Shown piece after piece: positions 1 through 4,921 of a DNA stretch of 6,514 bases. The first letter of the stretch is position 1; every line of letters starts with the position of its first letter. The notes beneath the pieces were generated by a model. That model was not told where the DNA came from. It saw only the letters and a program-made list of their open reading frames with translations, and did not search any database. Origin of the DNA: JAUWCW01 sp030609125 [NCBI: Candidatus Rokuibacteriota bacterium] (GTDB lineage Bacteria; JAUVQV01); the NCBI GenBank assembly GCA_030609125.1, contig JAUWCW010000114.1:1-6514 (forward strand). Reading direction: 5' to 3'. Both the position numbers and the translations under genes were made by a program.

Positions 1-483
1 GTGCCGTTTATCATGCGCTGGCCCGGGAAGGTCCCTGCGGGTATGGTCTCTAACGAGATCATTCACGCGATAGACCTGTTTGCGACATTTGCAAAGATCT
101 CTGGAGGAAAAATCCCCCAAGATCGGGTGATCGACAGTGTCGATCAATCAAACTTCTTCCTAGGAAAGCAAGAACAATCCAATCGAGATGGATTCATCGT
201 ATATGTCGGCAACGATCTCTTCGGAATAAAATGGCGGAACTGGAAGATGATGTTTAAAGAGGTCGGAAGAGGCACGGATGCGAAGAAGACATTCGACTTC
301 CCCCGCTTTTTTAATCTTTACAGTGACCCGAAGGAAGAATACCCACTGACCAAAGCTACGGCAGGACATTTCTGGGTGCGCTGGCCGATGGGAGAAATCC
401 TCACGAAACACATGGAATTACTCCAGAAAGAACCTCCCATTCAGGCGGGAACACCTGATCCCTATAAGCCGCCTGCGCATTGA
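1..483 (+). CDS. Sulfatase (arylsulfatase family), C-terminal part, cut by window start
   Basis: The reading frame is open from base 1 and ends at TGA 481-483, giving 160 residues; the real start lies outside the window, so the GTG at base 1 is an internal valine. The first residues, VPFIMRWPGKVPAG, match the conserved strand of alkaline-phosphatase-fold sulfatases that leads into the segment placing the C-terminal subdomain. The later pattern (HAIDLFATFAKISGG, then FGIKWRNWKMMFKEVG, then FNLYSDPKEEYPL) is the usual arylsulfatase ending: a target/quota segment, a strand around a K-W-R-x-W-K motif, and 'LYxDPxEExP'. The family hydrolyses sulfate esters using a formylglycine made from a Cys or Ser; that residue and most metal ligands are in the missing N-terminal part, so activity cannot be judged. 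Its lower GC and context place it in the accessory half of the window. Substrate unknown. Confidence 0.85.
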   Translation: MPFIMRWPGKVPAGMVSNEIIHAIDLFATFAKISGGKIPQDRVIDSVDQSNFFLGKQEQSNRDGFIVYVGNDLFGIKWRNWKMMFKEVGRGTDAKKTFDFPRFFNLYSDPKEEYPLTKATAGHFWVRWPMGEILTKHMELLQKEPPIQAGTPDPYKPPAH

Positions 484-519
484 ATTATTCATCGGGTTGA
501 TTGCAGAGAGGGCAAGGCC

Positions 520-652
520 ACCTAACAAATCGCTGTAGCTGAGACATGGCCCACTTGCAGATCTGCCCTTTGGTGATGAGGCTGGTGCGATCAAGACTTC
601 GTGCGAGGGCGAGCAGGCAAGCGCGCCGCGTAGGTAATCTCTGGAATTAGGC
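520..652 (+). repeat. Integron attC-like site upstream of the GNAT gene
   Basis: The stretch opens with ACCTAAC (520-526), which fits the attC core RYYYAAC, followed by AAATCGCTGTAGCTGAG, a wording common in attC left arms. It closes with ATTAGGC (646-652), close to the GTTRRRY core, only two bases before the GNAT ATG, as in gene cassettes. The length of 133 bp is within the attC range. Against it, the inner arms do not pair well by eye, and the right core has A instead of G at its first base. I treat it as a possible degraded attC rather than a proven one. Confidence 0.35.
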
Positions 653-654
653 AG

Positions 655-1176
655 ATGTTGGTTGGTAACGCCACCGTGAACGTACGACCCGAAGAGCCCA
701 CCGATTATGAGGCAATCCGAAATGTCCATACGGCGTCATTCCCCACCGAGTGCGAGGCACTATTGGTTGACGCACTTCGTGAGGCCGGGCGCCTTTGTGT
801 TTCTTTGGTCGCGGAGGAGCGGCGCGAGGTCGTAGGCCACATCGCCTTCAGCCCGGTGATAGTGCTAGGTGCAACCGATGGCGTGGGCTTGGCTCCAGTA
901 GCTGTGTTGCCCGCGTTCAGGCGGCGTGGCATCGCCCATCAGTTAATTGAAAGAGGGCTGGTGGTATGCGGGCAGTTGGGCAAAGGTTTTGTGGTGGTCC
1001 TTGGAGATCCAAGCTACTACCGTCGGGTCGGCTTCGTACCTGCAAGCAGATGGGGGTTACGTGACGAGTACGGCGGCGGAGATGCATTTCAAGCGATGGA
1101 ACTGCGGACAGATGCGATCCCGGCTAGCGGTGGGGTCGTCCATTATGCTCCAGAGTTCGCCGGGGTTGAGGGCTAA
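655..1176 (+). CDS. GNAT-family N-acetyltransferase (YhbS-like)
   Basis: This 173-residue protein has the length and layout of YhbS-type GNAT enzymes, which move an acetyl group from acetyl-CoA to an amine on a small molecule or protein in the cytoplasm. Residues about 9-45 (NVRPEEPTDYEAIRNVH then FPTECEALLVDALREAG) are the N-terminal strand and helices. Residues 79-100 hold motif A, ending V-L-P-A-F-R-R-R-G-I-A, the pyrophosphate-binding loop for acetyl-CoA. Residues 112-131 (VVVLGDPSYYRRVGFVPA) are the hallmark of the YhbS subgroup. The ATG at 655 has only a weak AGG-like element before it; a GTG at 676, giving a start just before VRPEEP, is an alternative. The gene stands alone between two copies of TCGCTGTAGCTG (530-541 and 1193-1204), which suggests a gene-cassette origin. 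GNAT genes are common integron cargo. Substrate unknown. Confidence 0.9.
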   Translation: MLVGNATVNVRPEEPTDYEAIRNVHTASFPTECEALLVDALREAGRLCVSLVAEERREVVGHIAFSPVIVLGATDGVGLAPVAVLPAFRRRGIAHQLIERGLVVCGQLGKGFVVVLGDPSYYRRVGFVPASRWGLRDEYGGGDAFQAMELRTDAIPASGGVVHYAPEFAGVEG

Positions 1177-1186
1177 AACACGGCCT

Positions 1187-1204
1187 GTTAAGTCGCTGTA
1201 GCTG
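1187..1204 (+). repeat. Second attC-like core with 12-bp repeat, downstream of GNAT
   Basis: GTTAAGT (1187-1193) fits GTTRRRY and runs into TCGCTGTAGCTG (1193-1204), an exact copy of bases 530-541. The copies bracket the acetyltransferase gene at a spacing of 663 bp. The rest of an attC (a matching second core and a foldable arm) is not evident before the next gene ends at 1242, so this may be a fragment. Confidence 0.35.
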
Positions 1205-1241
1205 TCAAGGAATGGTTGCAGACCCGACACGGGGCTGGAGA

Positions 1242-1487
1242 TCACTTTCCGTAGATCTTGTAGATCTCCATTCGGACAGGGCACTCACAGATGTGGGTTT
1301 CGCCGAAAGAAGCGCGGTAAGGACAGGCTGACTCCTTCGGGCATTCAATGAGGGCGGCCTCTTCCTCGTTTCCGACCATGTAGTCCATCACCGTGCAGTA
1401 CGGACCTCCGTCTCCCGAGAGGCACACGAGATTCTTATCACACCGCGTAGCCTGCTTGATTATGTTGTCGGCAATCTTGTACTTCAT
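1242..1487 (-). CDS. Small cysteine-rich protein of unknown function
   Basis: The gene encodes 81 residues from an ATG at 1487-1485 to TGA at 1244-1242. Seven cysteines (16, 22, 31, 49, 55, 67, 69) are spread over the chain, with CP or PxC contexts (ECPKESACPY and HICECPVRME). This looks like a metal or Fe-S binding or disulfide-rich fold rather than chance sequence. No signal peptide or membrane segment is visible, so a cytoplasmic metal-binding protein is more likely than a secreted one. The ribosome-binding site is poor; a TATAAA hexamer lies just upstream on this strand (around 1494-1499), which may be part of a promoter. It converges with the GNAT gene. I do not recognise the family, although the sequence has the feel of small conserved proteins of sulfate- and metal-reducing bacteria. 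No function assigned. Confidence 0.7.
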   Translation of the reverse strand: MKYKIADNIIKQATRCDKNLVCLSGDGGPYCTVMDYMVGNEEEAALIECPKESACPYRASFGETHICECPVRMEIYKIYGK

Positions 1488-1490
1488 GCT

Positions 1491-1917
1491 TTGTTTATAG
1501 CACGTCTAAATTGGGAGGGGAATGAGCTGGTAGGCGCGCGGGCTGAGGGGGCGGGGGACGGGCGGCCTTGGCGCTGGTCGGAGAGGGGGGCGGGCCGAGA
1601 GCCAGCTCACACGACGACGACCACGGCGATGATCAGCCCCACCTTGAGAACGTTGCTCGTCACGTCGTCCATGGCGGTTTCAGCGGCCGACGAGCAGGGC
1701 CAGCGGCGGAGCGGCGCGTGTAGTTGAGAGGAGGAGCTGGAGGCACAAGGCCCGGCGGGGGAGGCTGGGACGGGTGGCGTGGCGATGAGACGGTTGGGTT
1801 GGGGTCGGTGATGGACATTTCCCGGCCGAGTCCGCATGGCTCCGTCAGACTCGTCGACCCGCTGAACGTGGGAGCGCTCGACGCCCGATTCGTGTCCTCA
1901 GGCTCGGACTCGGGGTC
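1491..1917. other. GC-rich stretch without a convincing gene
   Basis: No open frame here has coding character or resembles a known family. The longest frames on both strands are rich in R, P, S and G, as expected from random GC-rich DNA. Two minus-strand mini-ORFs are the only items worth noting: a proline-rich one of 52 codons (1818-1660) and a 21-residue one with a hydrophobic end (1672-1607). Base composition differs from the sulfatase and from the cluster beyond the tRNA, so this may be a separate insertion or decayed DNA. Confidence 0.5.
1607..1672 (-). CDS. Possible 21-residue single-pass membrane peptide (doubtful)
   Basis: ATG at 1672-1670 opens a frame that reads MDDVTSNVLKVGLIIAVVVVV and stops with TGA at 1609-1607. 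It has a short acidic/polar head, one lysine, and a run of eleven residues made of G, L, I, A and V that could enter the membrane. It overlaps the end of a 52-codon proline-rich frame. No Shine-Dalgarno sequence is visible. The same frame is open further upstream in low-complexity sequence, so this could equally be the tail of a decayed gene. Confidence 0.2.
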   Translation of the reverse strand: MDDVTSNVLKVGLIIAVVVVV

Positions 1918-2319
1918 CTACTCAGGCGGCGCCCCTTCCTGCGTGTTGTCGCTCTGTCCCGTTGTCGGTGCGGTCTCTGGCTGGTTGGTCTCGGCCTGTA
2001 TGCGATCTTGGTCGGCAGATGGCTCGCTGGGTGATCTGGAGTTGCAGGCGGCGAGGAAGAGGAGGGCGAGGATCGTAAGCAGGGCGGTGGTCGTGTGGAT
2101 TCGTACCCGCTCAAGGTAAGCGTCCATGCGCTCAGCGAGGGGCCTCTGAATAGCCTCCTCCATGCCGACTCTGCCCAACTCCAGATTCTTCTCAATCTCG
2201 GCGAACTTGATCCTCGCCAATTTCTCGTTGGCTATCCCGAGCGACTTCCCGAGTCGGCGCCCGTCAGGGTCGGTGTAGTTGACGTGCCAGAGGCTATGGC
2301 GTTTGTACAGCGTGGCCAT
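1918..2319 (-). pseudogene. Truncated tyrosine recombinase (integrase) fused in frame to a lipoprotein-like tail
   Basis: The 133-codon frame begins MATLYKRHSLWHVNYTDPDGRR, the arm-type DNA-binding beginning of phage/island tyrosine recombinases. It continues with the helix that ends EIEKNLELGRVG (about 40-52) and the opening of the core-binding domain (RPLAERMDAYLERV, 59-72). All catalytic residues (R-K-H-R-H-Y) should follow but do not. After residue about 72 (near base 2104) the character changes to IHTTTALLTILALLFLAAC, a signal peptide with lipobox L-A-A-C (Cys 92), then a 41-residue polar tail rich in S, P, Q, T and E. The recombinase part cannot be functional. The second part could be translated alone from the internal ATG at 2127 as a small lipoprotein. 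The start at 2319 has a weak ribosome-binding site. It lies 109 bp from the tRNA 3' end and reads away from it, as integrases of tRNA-integrated islands do. Confidence 0.75.
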
Positions 2320-2345
2320 CTCAGGCGAGCCCCAGCTCTGCGGCG

Positions 2346-2376
2346 AAGGTTGGCTGGTGTGCCAAAGGTTGGCACA
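2346..2376. repeat. Dyad and direct repeats between integrase and tRNA
   Basis: TGTGCCAA-AGG-TTGGCACA (2358-2376) is a perfect 8-bp dyad with a 3-base centre. AAGGTTGGC occurs twice, at 2346-2354 and 2365-2373, 19 bp apart. The position between the integrase start and the tRNA 3' end is where arm-type binding sites for the recombinase, or an operator for its gene, are found. That role is inferred from position only. Confidence 0.4.
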
Positions 2377-2428
2377 GATGTGTCACGCGCGATACGTAAC
2401 ACATTGATAATGCTGGCGAAAGTGATAC

Positions 2429-2505
2429 TGGTGGCGGTGGGTGGACTCGAACCACCGACTCTACGGATATGAGCCGTATGCTCTGACCGACTGAGCTACA
2501 CCGCC
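2429..2505 (-). tRNA. tRNA-Met(CAU), elongator type
   Basis: The minus strand folds into a full cloverleaf of 77 nt. The acceptor stem is GGCGGTG with CACCGCC (7 perfect pairs), the D stem is GCTC/GAGC, and the anticodon stem is TACGG/CCGTA with loop CTCATAT, giving anticodon CAU. The T arm is GGTGG-TTCGAGT-CCACC, the discriminator is A, and the CCA end is encoded (2429-2431). The G1:C72 pair and the lack of three G:C pairs in the anticodon stem argue against the initiator. A lysidine-modified tRNA-Ile2 also has CAU and cannot be fully ruled out, but the acceptor stem fits elongator Met. The 3' end faces the truncated integrase, so this gene is the likely attachment site of the island in 1-2428. 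It also serves the downstream side of the NosL-like gene, 66 bp away on the same strand. Confidence 0.96.
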
Positions 2506-2511
2506 GATGAG

Positions 2512-2537
2512 GCCGGTTCCGGCAGCCCGGAACCGGC
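2512..2537 (-). terminator. Perfect 11-bp hairpin between the NosL-like gene and the tRNA
   Basis: GCCGGTTCCGG (2512-2522) and CCGGAACCGGC (2527-2537) pair perfectly around the 4-base loop CAGC. It sits 34 bp after the NosL-like stop codon and 6 bp before the tRNA 5' end on the minus strand. No uridine run follows, so it may be an intrinsic-like barrier, a 3' stabilising hairpin, or a processing signal for the tRNA leader rather than a classical terminator. Confidence 0.5.
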
Positions 2538-2571
2538 TCATGCTATGTATTTCCACAATCCATGTCAAGGT

Positions 2572-3081
2572 TTACATGCCTTTCATGCCCTTCATACTTT
2601 TCATTTTCGCCCGCTTTTCCCGGATCATTTTGATGTCCTTCCACATCTCGTCGTAGGTGTCGTCGATGGCGTCGTCGAAGGAAACTATTTCGCCTCCGTG
2701 GTCCTTCTGAAAAGCCGAGGCCTCAGCCTTGCCGGCGAAGGCCACCCGGCTTTTTGCGGACATGACGCCCGGCAGGTCGCTGCCGATGACCCAGGCTGCC
2801 TTCTCCGCGTCGATGAGCTTGCGGGTGTTGTAGTCGGCGACCCAGATCGTCTTGATCGTCTTGCTGATGCTCTGGGAAAGGTCGACGGCAGCGTCGTGGA
2901 TGCTGCAGACACCTATCCTGGAGCCCTTTTCATATTCAATGAGCATCCGGGTCTGGCCGAACTTTTCCCGGTCCATTCCGCAATACTGGCAGGCGGGGAT
3001 CTCCTCGATGTCGCCGCCGCCGAGGGCGGGCAGGGCCGGAATGAACAGGAGCATGGCGAGCGTTGATACAAGGAATTTCAT
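2572..3081 (-). CDS. nosL: NosL-family copper-binding accessory protein
   Basis: The 169-residue protein starts at ATG 3081-3079 after a strong AGGAGG seven bases upstream. A signal peptide covers about residues 1-20 (MKFLVSTLAMLLFIPALPAL). The mature part opens with C31-Q-Y-C34-G-M36, the NosL CxxCGM metal motif, followed by FGQTRMLIEYEKGSRIGVCSIHDAAVDL (C59) and WVIGSDLPGVMSAKSRVAFAGKAEASAF (Met 107), which follow the NosL/MerB-like fold layout. NosL supplies Cu(I) to nitrous oxide reductase in denitrifiers. There is no lipobox cysteine, so it appears periplasmic and soluble or held by its signal, unlike classical lipoprotein NosL. The tail K159-M169 repeats K-x-M and G-M, a methionine-rich end that could also bind copper. 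It follows the DUF2318 gene at a 53-bp gap. No nosZ is in view, so copper delivery to another enzyme or copper tolerance is equally possible. Confidence 0.88.
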   Translation of the reverse strand: MKFLVSTLAMLLFIPALPALGGGDIEEIPACQYCGMDREKFGQTRMLIEYEKGSRIGVCSIHDAAVDLSQSISKTIKTIWVADYNTRKLIDAEKAAWVIGSDLPGVMSAKSRVAFAGKAEASAFQKDHGGEIVSFDDAIDDTYDEMWKDIKMIREKRAKMKSMKGMKGM

Positions 3082-3102
3082 TCCTTTTCCTCCTCTGGGT
3101 TT

Positions 3103-3132
3103 CGTGACGGACGGCGGAGCTGTCTCGTCACG
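3103..3132 (-). other. Intercistronic hairpin between DUF2318 and NosL-like genes
   Basis: CGTGACG-GAC (3103-3112) pairs with GTC-T-CGTCACG (3122-3132) across a 9-base loop with one bulge. It begins two bases after the DUF2318 stop codon on the minus strand and ends before the AGGAGG of the next gene. There is no uridine run; it may stabilise the upstream message end or lower read-through. Confidence 0.4.
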
Positions 3133-3134
3133 GG

Positions 3135-3584
3135 TTAAAAGTATCGTGCCCCCGCCTCCAGGTCGGAGGCGGATATCACGAGCGTGTCTCCCTCGATGGC
3201 GGCGGGGACCTTTATGAGAACACAGGAGCCGGTGCCCTCGGCGAGCCCGTCGAGGGAGAATCTCGTGCCGCACTTGGCGCAGACCAGCCCTTCCCCCTCC
3301 AGTCGGTAGCCCCGCCTCCAGCGGTAGCAGGTCCGGCAGGCGTCCAGCGTCACCCGCGCTGTTCCGGCGCTGTTCTTGTAGACGAGGTAGTCCACGTTGC
3401 GCCCCGAACGGGAAGGGTAACTGAAGAACCGGCAGCTGCTGCTGCTCATGGCGGAAATGTCGATCCGTATCAGCCCTCCTTTCACCGGCGGAACAGGGTA
3501 GACGCTGATCGGCGATTGGCCGCACCCGGTCAGGAGACTCAGGCCGGCGACGATCAGCGCCGCGAGCGTGAGCCGGTCAGGCAC
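3135..3584 (-). CDS. DUF2318-type lipoprotein with four-cysteine metal/Fe-S motif
   Basis: The 149-residue protein starts at GTG 3584-3582 with GAGGGAG about 8 bases upstream and ends with TAA at 3137-3135. Residues 1-21 form a lipoprotein signal (LTLAALIVAGLSLLTGC; lipid-bearing Cys 21). The C-terminal half holds C83-R-T-C86-YRWRRGY, then EGEGLVCAKCGTRFSLDGL (C102, C105) and a closing strand-rich GDTLVISASDL. This CxxCY...GY...VCxxCGxxF pattern is that of DUF2318, the domain found in FtrD-like membrane proteins beside iron and copper uptake systems and thought to bind a metal or Fe-S centre. Cys 51 is an additional cysteine outside the motif. The start overlaps the HTH gene by 8 bases, which suggests coupled translation. 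With NosL downstream it forms a small envelope metal-handling unit. The exact ligand is unknown. Confidence 0.88.
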   Translation of the reverse strand: MPDRLTLAALIVAGLSLLTGCGQSPISVYPVPPVKGGLIRIDISAMSSSSCRFFSYPSRSGRNVDYLVYKNSAGTARVTLDACRTCYRWRRGYRLEGEGLVCAKCGTRFSLDGLAEGTGSCVLIKVPAAIEGDTLVISASDLEAGARYF

Positions 3585-3813
3585 ACGGCACTCCCTCGTG
3601 TCTGGGACGGCCCTGTGGCCTGGCGCGGAGTGATTCGAAGCCTCCCAGACGATGCGCCTTCAGCCACTTGTGCACCGCCTGTCGGGTGATGCCGAGGTGC
3701 CTGGCGACTTCCCCCGGCATTCTGCCGCCGAGGACGGCGTTGACTGCCTGGAAGCGCACCTGTTCCTGGACGAGGGGGGGAAGAGAGCGCGCATCGAGAA
3801 TTCTCATTTTCAT
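3577..3813 (-). CDS. Short helix-turn-helix protein resembling an IS630-type transposase N-terminus
   Basis: The 78-residue frame starts at ATG 3813 behind AAGGTGAT (5 bases away); a second ATG at 3807 is too far from it to be preferred. Residues about 22-53 (AVNAVLGGRMPGEVARHLGITRQAVHKWLKAH) are a helix-turn-helix of the kind that opens IS630-family transposases, and the flanks LDARSLPPLVQEQVR and SLRARPQGRPRH match the usual start and the arginine-rich linker of those proteins. The DDE catalytic domain that should follow is absent: the frame ends after EGVPCA, and its last 8 bases overlap the DUF2318 start. It is either a decayed transposase fragment or a domesticated HTH repressor or activator for the DUF2318-NosL genes. 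The good ribosome-binding site and neat overlap favour the second; identification as a regulator is inference. Confidence 0.7.
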   Translation of the reverse strand: MKMRILDARSLPPLVQEQVRFQAVNAVLGGRMPGEVARHLGITRQAVHKWLKAHRLGGFESLRARPQGRPRHEGVPCA

Positions 3814-3831
3814 ATATCACCTTTCATATTC

Positions 3832-3835
3832 CTGG
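3832..3835. repeat. Left target-site duplication CTGG of the MITE-like element
   Basis: CTGG directly abuts the left terminal repeat and is repeated at 4010-4013 beyond the right one. Four bases can match by chance, so the support comes from the exact position at both ends. Confidence 0.55.
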
Positions 3836-4009
3836 CCCGGAAATTTCATGAGCCATCTGCTGCGAGCGCGGATATCACGCAATCTCAAGGTCTTTTCCTG
3901 TCTCACGACCTTGCGGTGCTTCAGCACAGCTTCACCCGCTCAACTGCGCAAAGACCTTGATCTTACGTAATCACCACCCTCTCGCAACGAAGTTCATGAA
4001 ATATCCGGG
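3836..4009. mobile_element. MITE-like palindromic element with 4-bp target duplication
   Basis: The ends are CCCGGAAATTTCATGA (3836-3851) and, inverted, CCCGGATATTTCATGA (read from 4009 to 3994), 15 of 16 identical. At exactly the same depth from both ends (49 bases) lies a perfect inverted copy of TCAAGGTCTTT (3885-3895 and 3950-3960). Aligned without gaps, the two 60-base arms agree at 42 positions; the 54-base centre is not palindromic. Directly outside each end is CTGG (3832-3835 and 4010-4013), a likely target-site duplication. No transposase is encoded, so the element would move only with help from a related insertion sequence. It lies 23 bp upstream of the HTH gene start. Confidence 0.75.
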
Positions 4010-4013
4010 CTGG
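4010..4013. repeat. Right target-site duplication CTGG of the MITE-like element
   Basis: This second CTGG copy starts at the first base after the right terminal repeat, matching 3832-3835. Confidence 0.55.
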
Positions 4014-4035
4014 GGGTTTTTCATCCCGTACACTC

Positions 4036-4074
4036 CGGGCAGGACGGCCTGCGGTGTGCCGGCCGCCCTGCCCG
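4036..4074 (-). terminator. Strong hairpin after the split-Soret-like cytochrome gene
   Basis: Arms 4036-4049 and 4061-4074 (CGGGCAGGACGGCC with GGCCGCCCTGCCCG) form 14 pairs with one mismatch on the plus strand, a G:U pair on the minus-strand RNA, around an 11-base loop. It starts 10 bases after the cytochrome stop codon. No uridine run follows on the minus strand, so it is a terminator-like or 3'-stabilising structure. It separates the cytochrome from the HTH-DUF2318-NosL cluster. Confidence 0.55.
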
Positions 4075-4083
4075 TTCTATCTA

Positions 4084-4836
4084 TCAGCCGTGGCATCCGT
4101 CGCAGTTGTTCTGCGACGGGCGGTTGTGGGTTTTGGCCTGAGAGCCGTGGACCGGCTTGTACGTGCCGGCGGCCCACGCGTTGAGGAGGGTGGCCGTCTT
4201 CATGGCGACGTCCGCCGACAATCGCGCGCAGCGGTCCTTCCTCTGGGGCGTGAAGAACTCCACGCCCTCTTTCTCCATCCACTTGCTGACGGAGACGTGA
4301 CAGAGCGGGGAATCGCTCTTGTTGACGTGTTTGAAGGTGGCTTTCGGGTTGGCGGGCTTGTAGATGGGAAGCTCCGTCGCGCTGTACCAGGCGATGACGT
4401 CGTTGGATATCTTCTCCCCCTCCTTCCCCGCCACGAAGCTTGCCGCTATGGCGCCCCCCAGAAGGGTCCCGCACAGGGTCCCCCAGCCGACGGTTCCGCC
4501 GTGACCGAACCGGAAGGCCTCCAGGGGGAGGGAGGCATAGGGCTCCCCCACCGACTTCTGCAGGGGAATGAGCACCCCGCTGACGGTGGCGTAGCAGCAG
4601 TAATCCTTGTACCAGTTCTCGTAGGCGATGTTGCCCGCCTCCTGGACATCTATCTTCTTGTGGGGCCAGGGGTAAGTGCTTTTGGCCGACGCCATCGACG
4701 CCAGACTGAAGCCGCCGGCTGTGGCCAGTGCCGCACCGGCGGCCAGCTTGCCGGCACCGGCAAGCAGCTTTCTTCTCGTCAGCTCGATCTTCTCCGGTGA
4801 CTGCTCATTATGGCACCTTCTCGTCATTCTTATCAT
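4084..4836 (-). CDS. Split-Soret-like cytochrome c, C-GCAxxG-C-C family, Tat-exported
   Basis: The 250-residue protein starts at ATG 4836-4834, with GAGAGG about 8 bases upstream. T20-R-R-K-L-L25 followed by AGAGKLAAGAALATAGGF is a twin-arginine signal, so the protein is exported to the periplasm. The mature chain carries the family's spaced cysteines: C80-C81 in YCCYATVSGVLIPL, C122 in GWGTLCGTLLGG, C179 in SPLCHVSVSKW and C203 in DRCARLSADVAMKTATLLNAWAAGTY. These blocks resemble split-Soret cytochrome c of sulfate reducers. One classical haem site, C245-D-G-C-H249, lies at the extreme C-terminus, one residue before the stop. A role in periplasmic electron transfer is likely from the family; partner and substrate are unknown. 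The gene follows the small secreted protein at a 133-bp spacer with two strong hairpins and may share its promoter. Family assignment is firm; the number of haems in the active dimer is not visible. Confidence 0.88.
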   Translation of the reverse strand: MIRMTRRCHNEQSPEKIELTRRKLLAGAGKLAAGAALATAGGFSLASMASAKSTYPWPHKKIDVQEAGNIAYENWYKDYCCYATVSGVLIPLQKSVGEPYASLPLEAFRFGHGGTVGWGTLCGTLLGGAIAASFVAGKEGEKISNDVIAWYSATELPIYKPANPKATFKHVNKSDSPLCHVSVSKWMEKEGVEFFTPQRKDRCARLSADVAMKTATLLNAWAAGTYKPVHGSQAKTHNRPSQNNCDGCHG

Positions 4837-4865
4837 ATGATTGACCTCTCTCTTCCAGGGTTGCC

Positions 4866-4903
4866 GCGTCCTCCGGGATCACGGAGTGATGCCCGGAAGA
4901 CGC
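4866..4903 (-). other. Long hairpin in the leader of the cytochrome gene
   Basis: The left arm 4866-4882 (GCGTCCTCCGGGATCAC) pairs with the right arm 4886-4903 (GTGATGCCCGGAAGACGC) with one mismatch that is G:U-capable on one strand and one bulged base, around a 3-base loop. It lies about 30 bases upstream of the cytochrome start codon on the minus strand and leaves the ribosome-binding site free. It may be a terminator-like barrier or a message-stabilising structure. Confidence 0.5.
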
Positions 4904-4921
4904 CTCACGTGATGGTGTCGG

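Noticed and set aside
1845-2195. Minus-strand 116-codon frame rich in R, S and P
   Set aside because: It overlaps the integrase/lipoprotein frame in another register and has random GC-rich composition.
2095-2472. Plus-strand open frame ending VGGLEPPTLRI across the tRNA
   Set aside because: It is antisense to the integrase stub and to tRNA-Met; this ending is the well-known false protein read from the reverse strand of tRNA genes.
2545-3066. Plus-strand 173-codon frame
   Set aside because: It is the reverse-strand shadow of the NosL-like gene, which has a signal peptide, a CxxCGM motif and a strong ribosome-binding site.
3885-3960. Terminator made of TCAAGGTCTTT and its inverted copy
   Set aside because: The two copies are at identical depth within the arms of the larger inverted repeat, so they are part of the mobile element rather than a separate terminator.
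4294-4305. Second haem site at S-P-L-C-H (Cys 179-His 180) of the cytochrome
   Set aside because: Only one cysteine precedes the histidine; single-cysteine haem attachment is known from euglenozoan mitochondria, not expected here. This cysteine belongs to the family's own pattern.
4054-4800. Plus-strand 248-codon frame
   Set aside because: It mirrors the cytochrome gene on the other strand; the minus-strand frame has a Tat signal, family cysteines and a haem motif.
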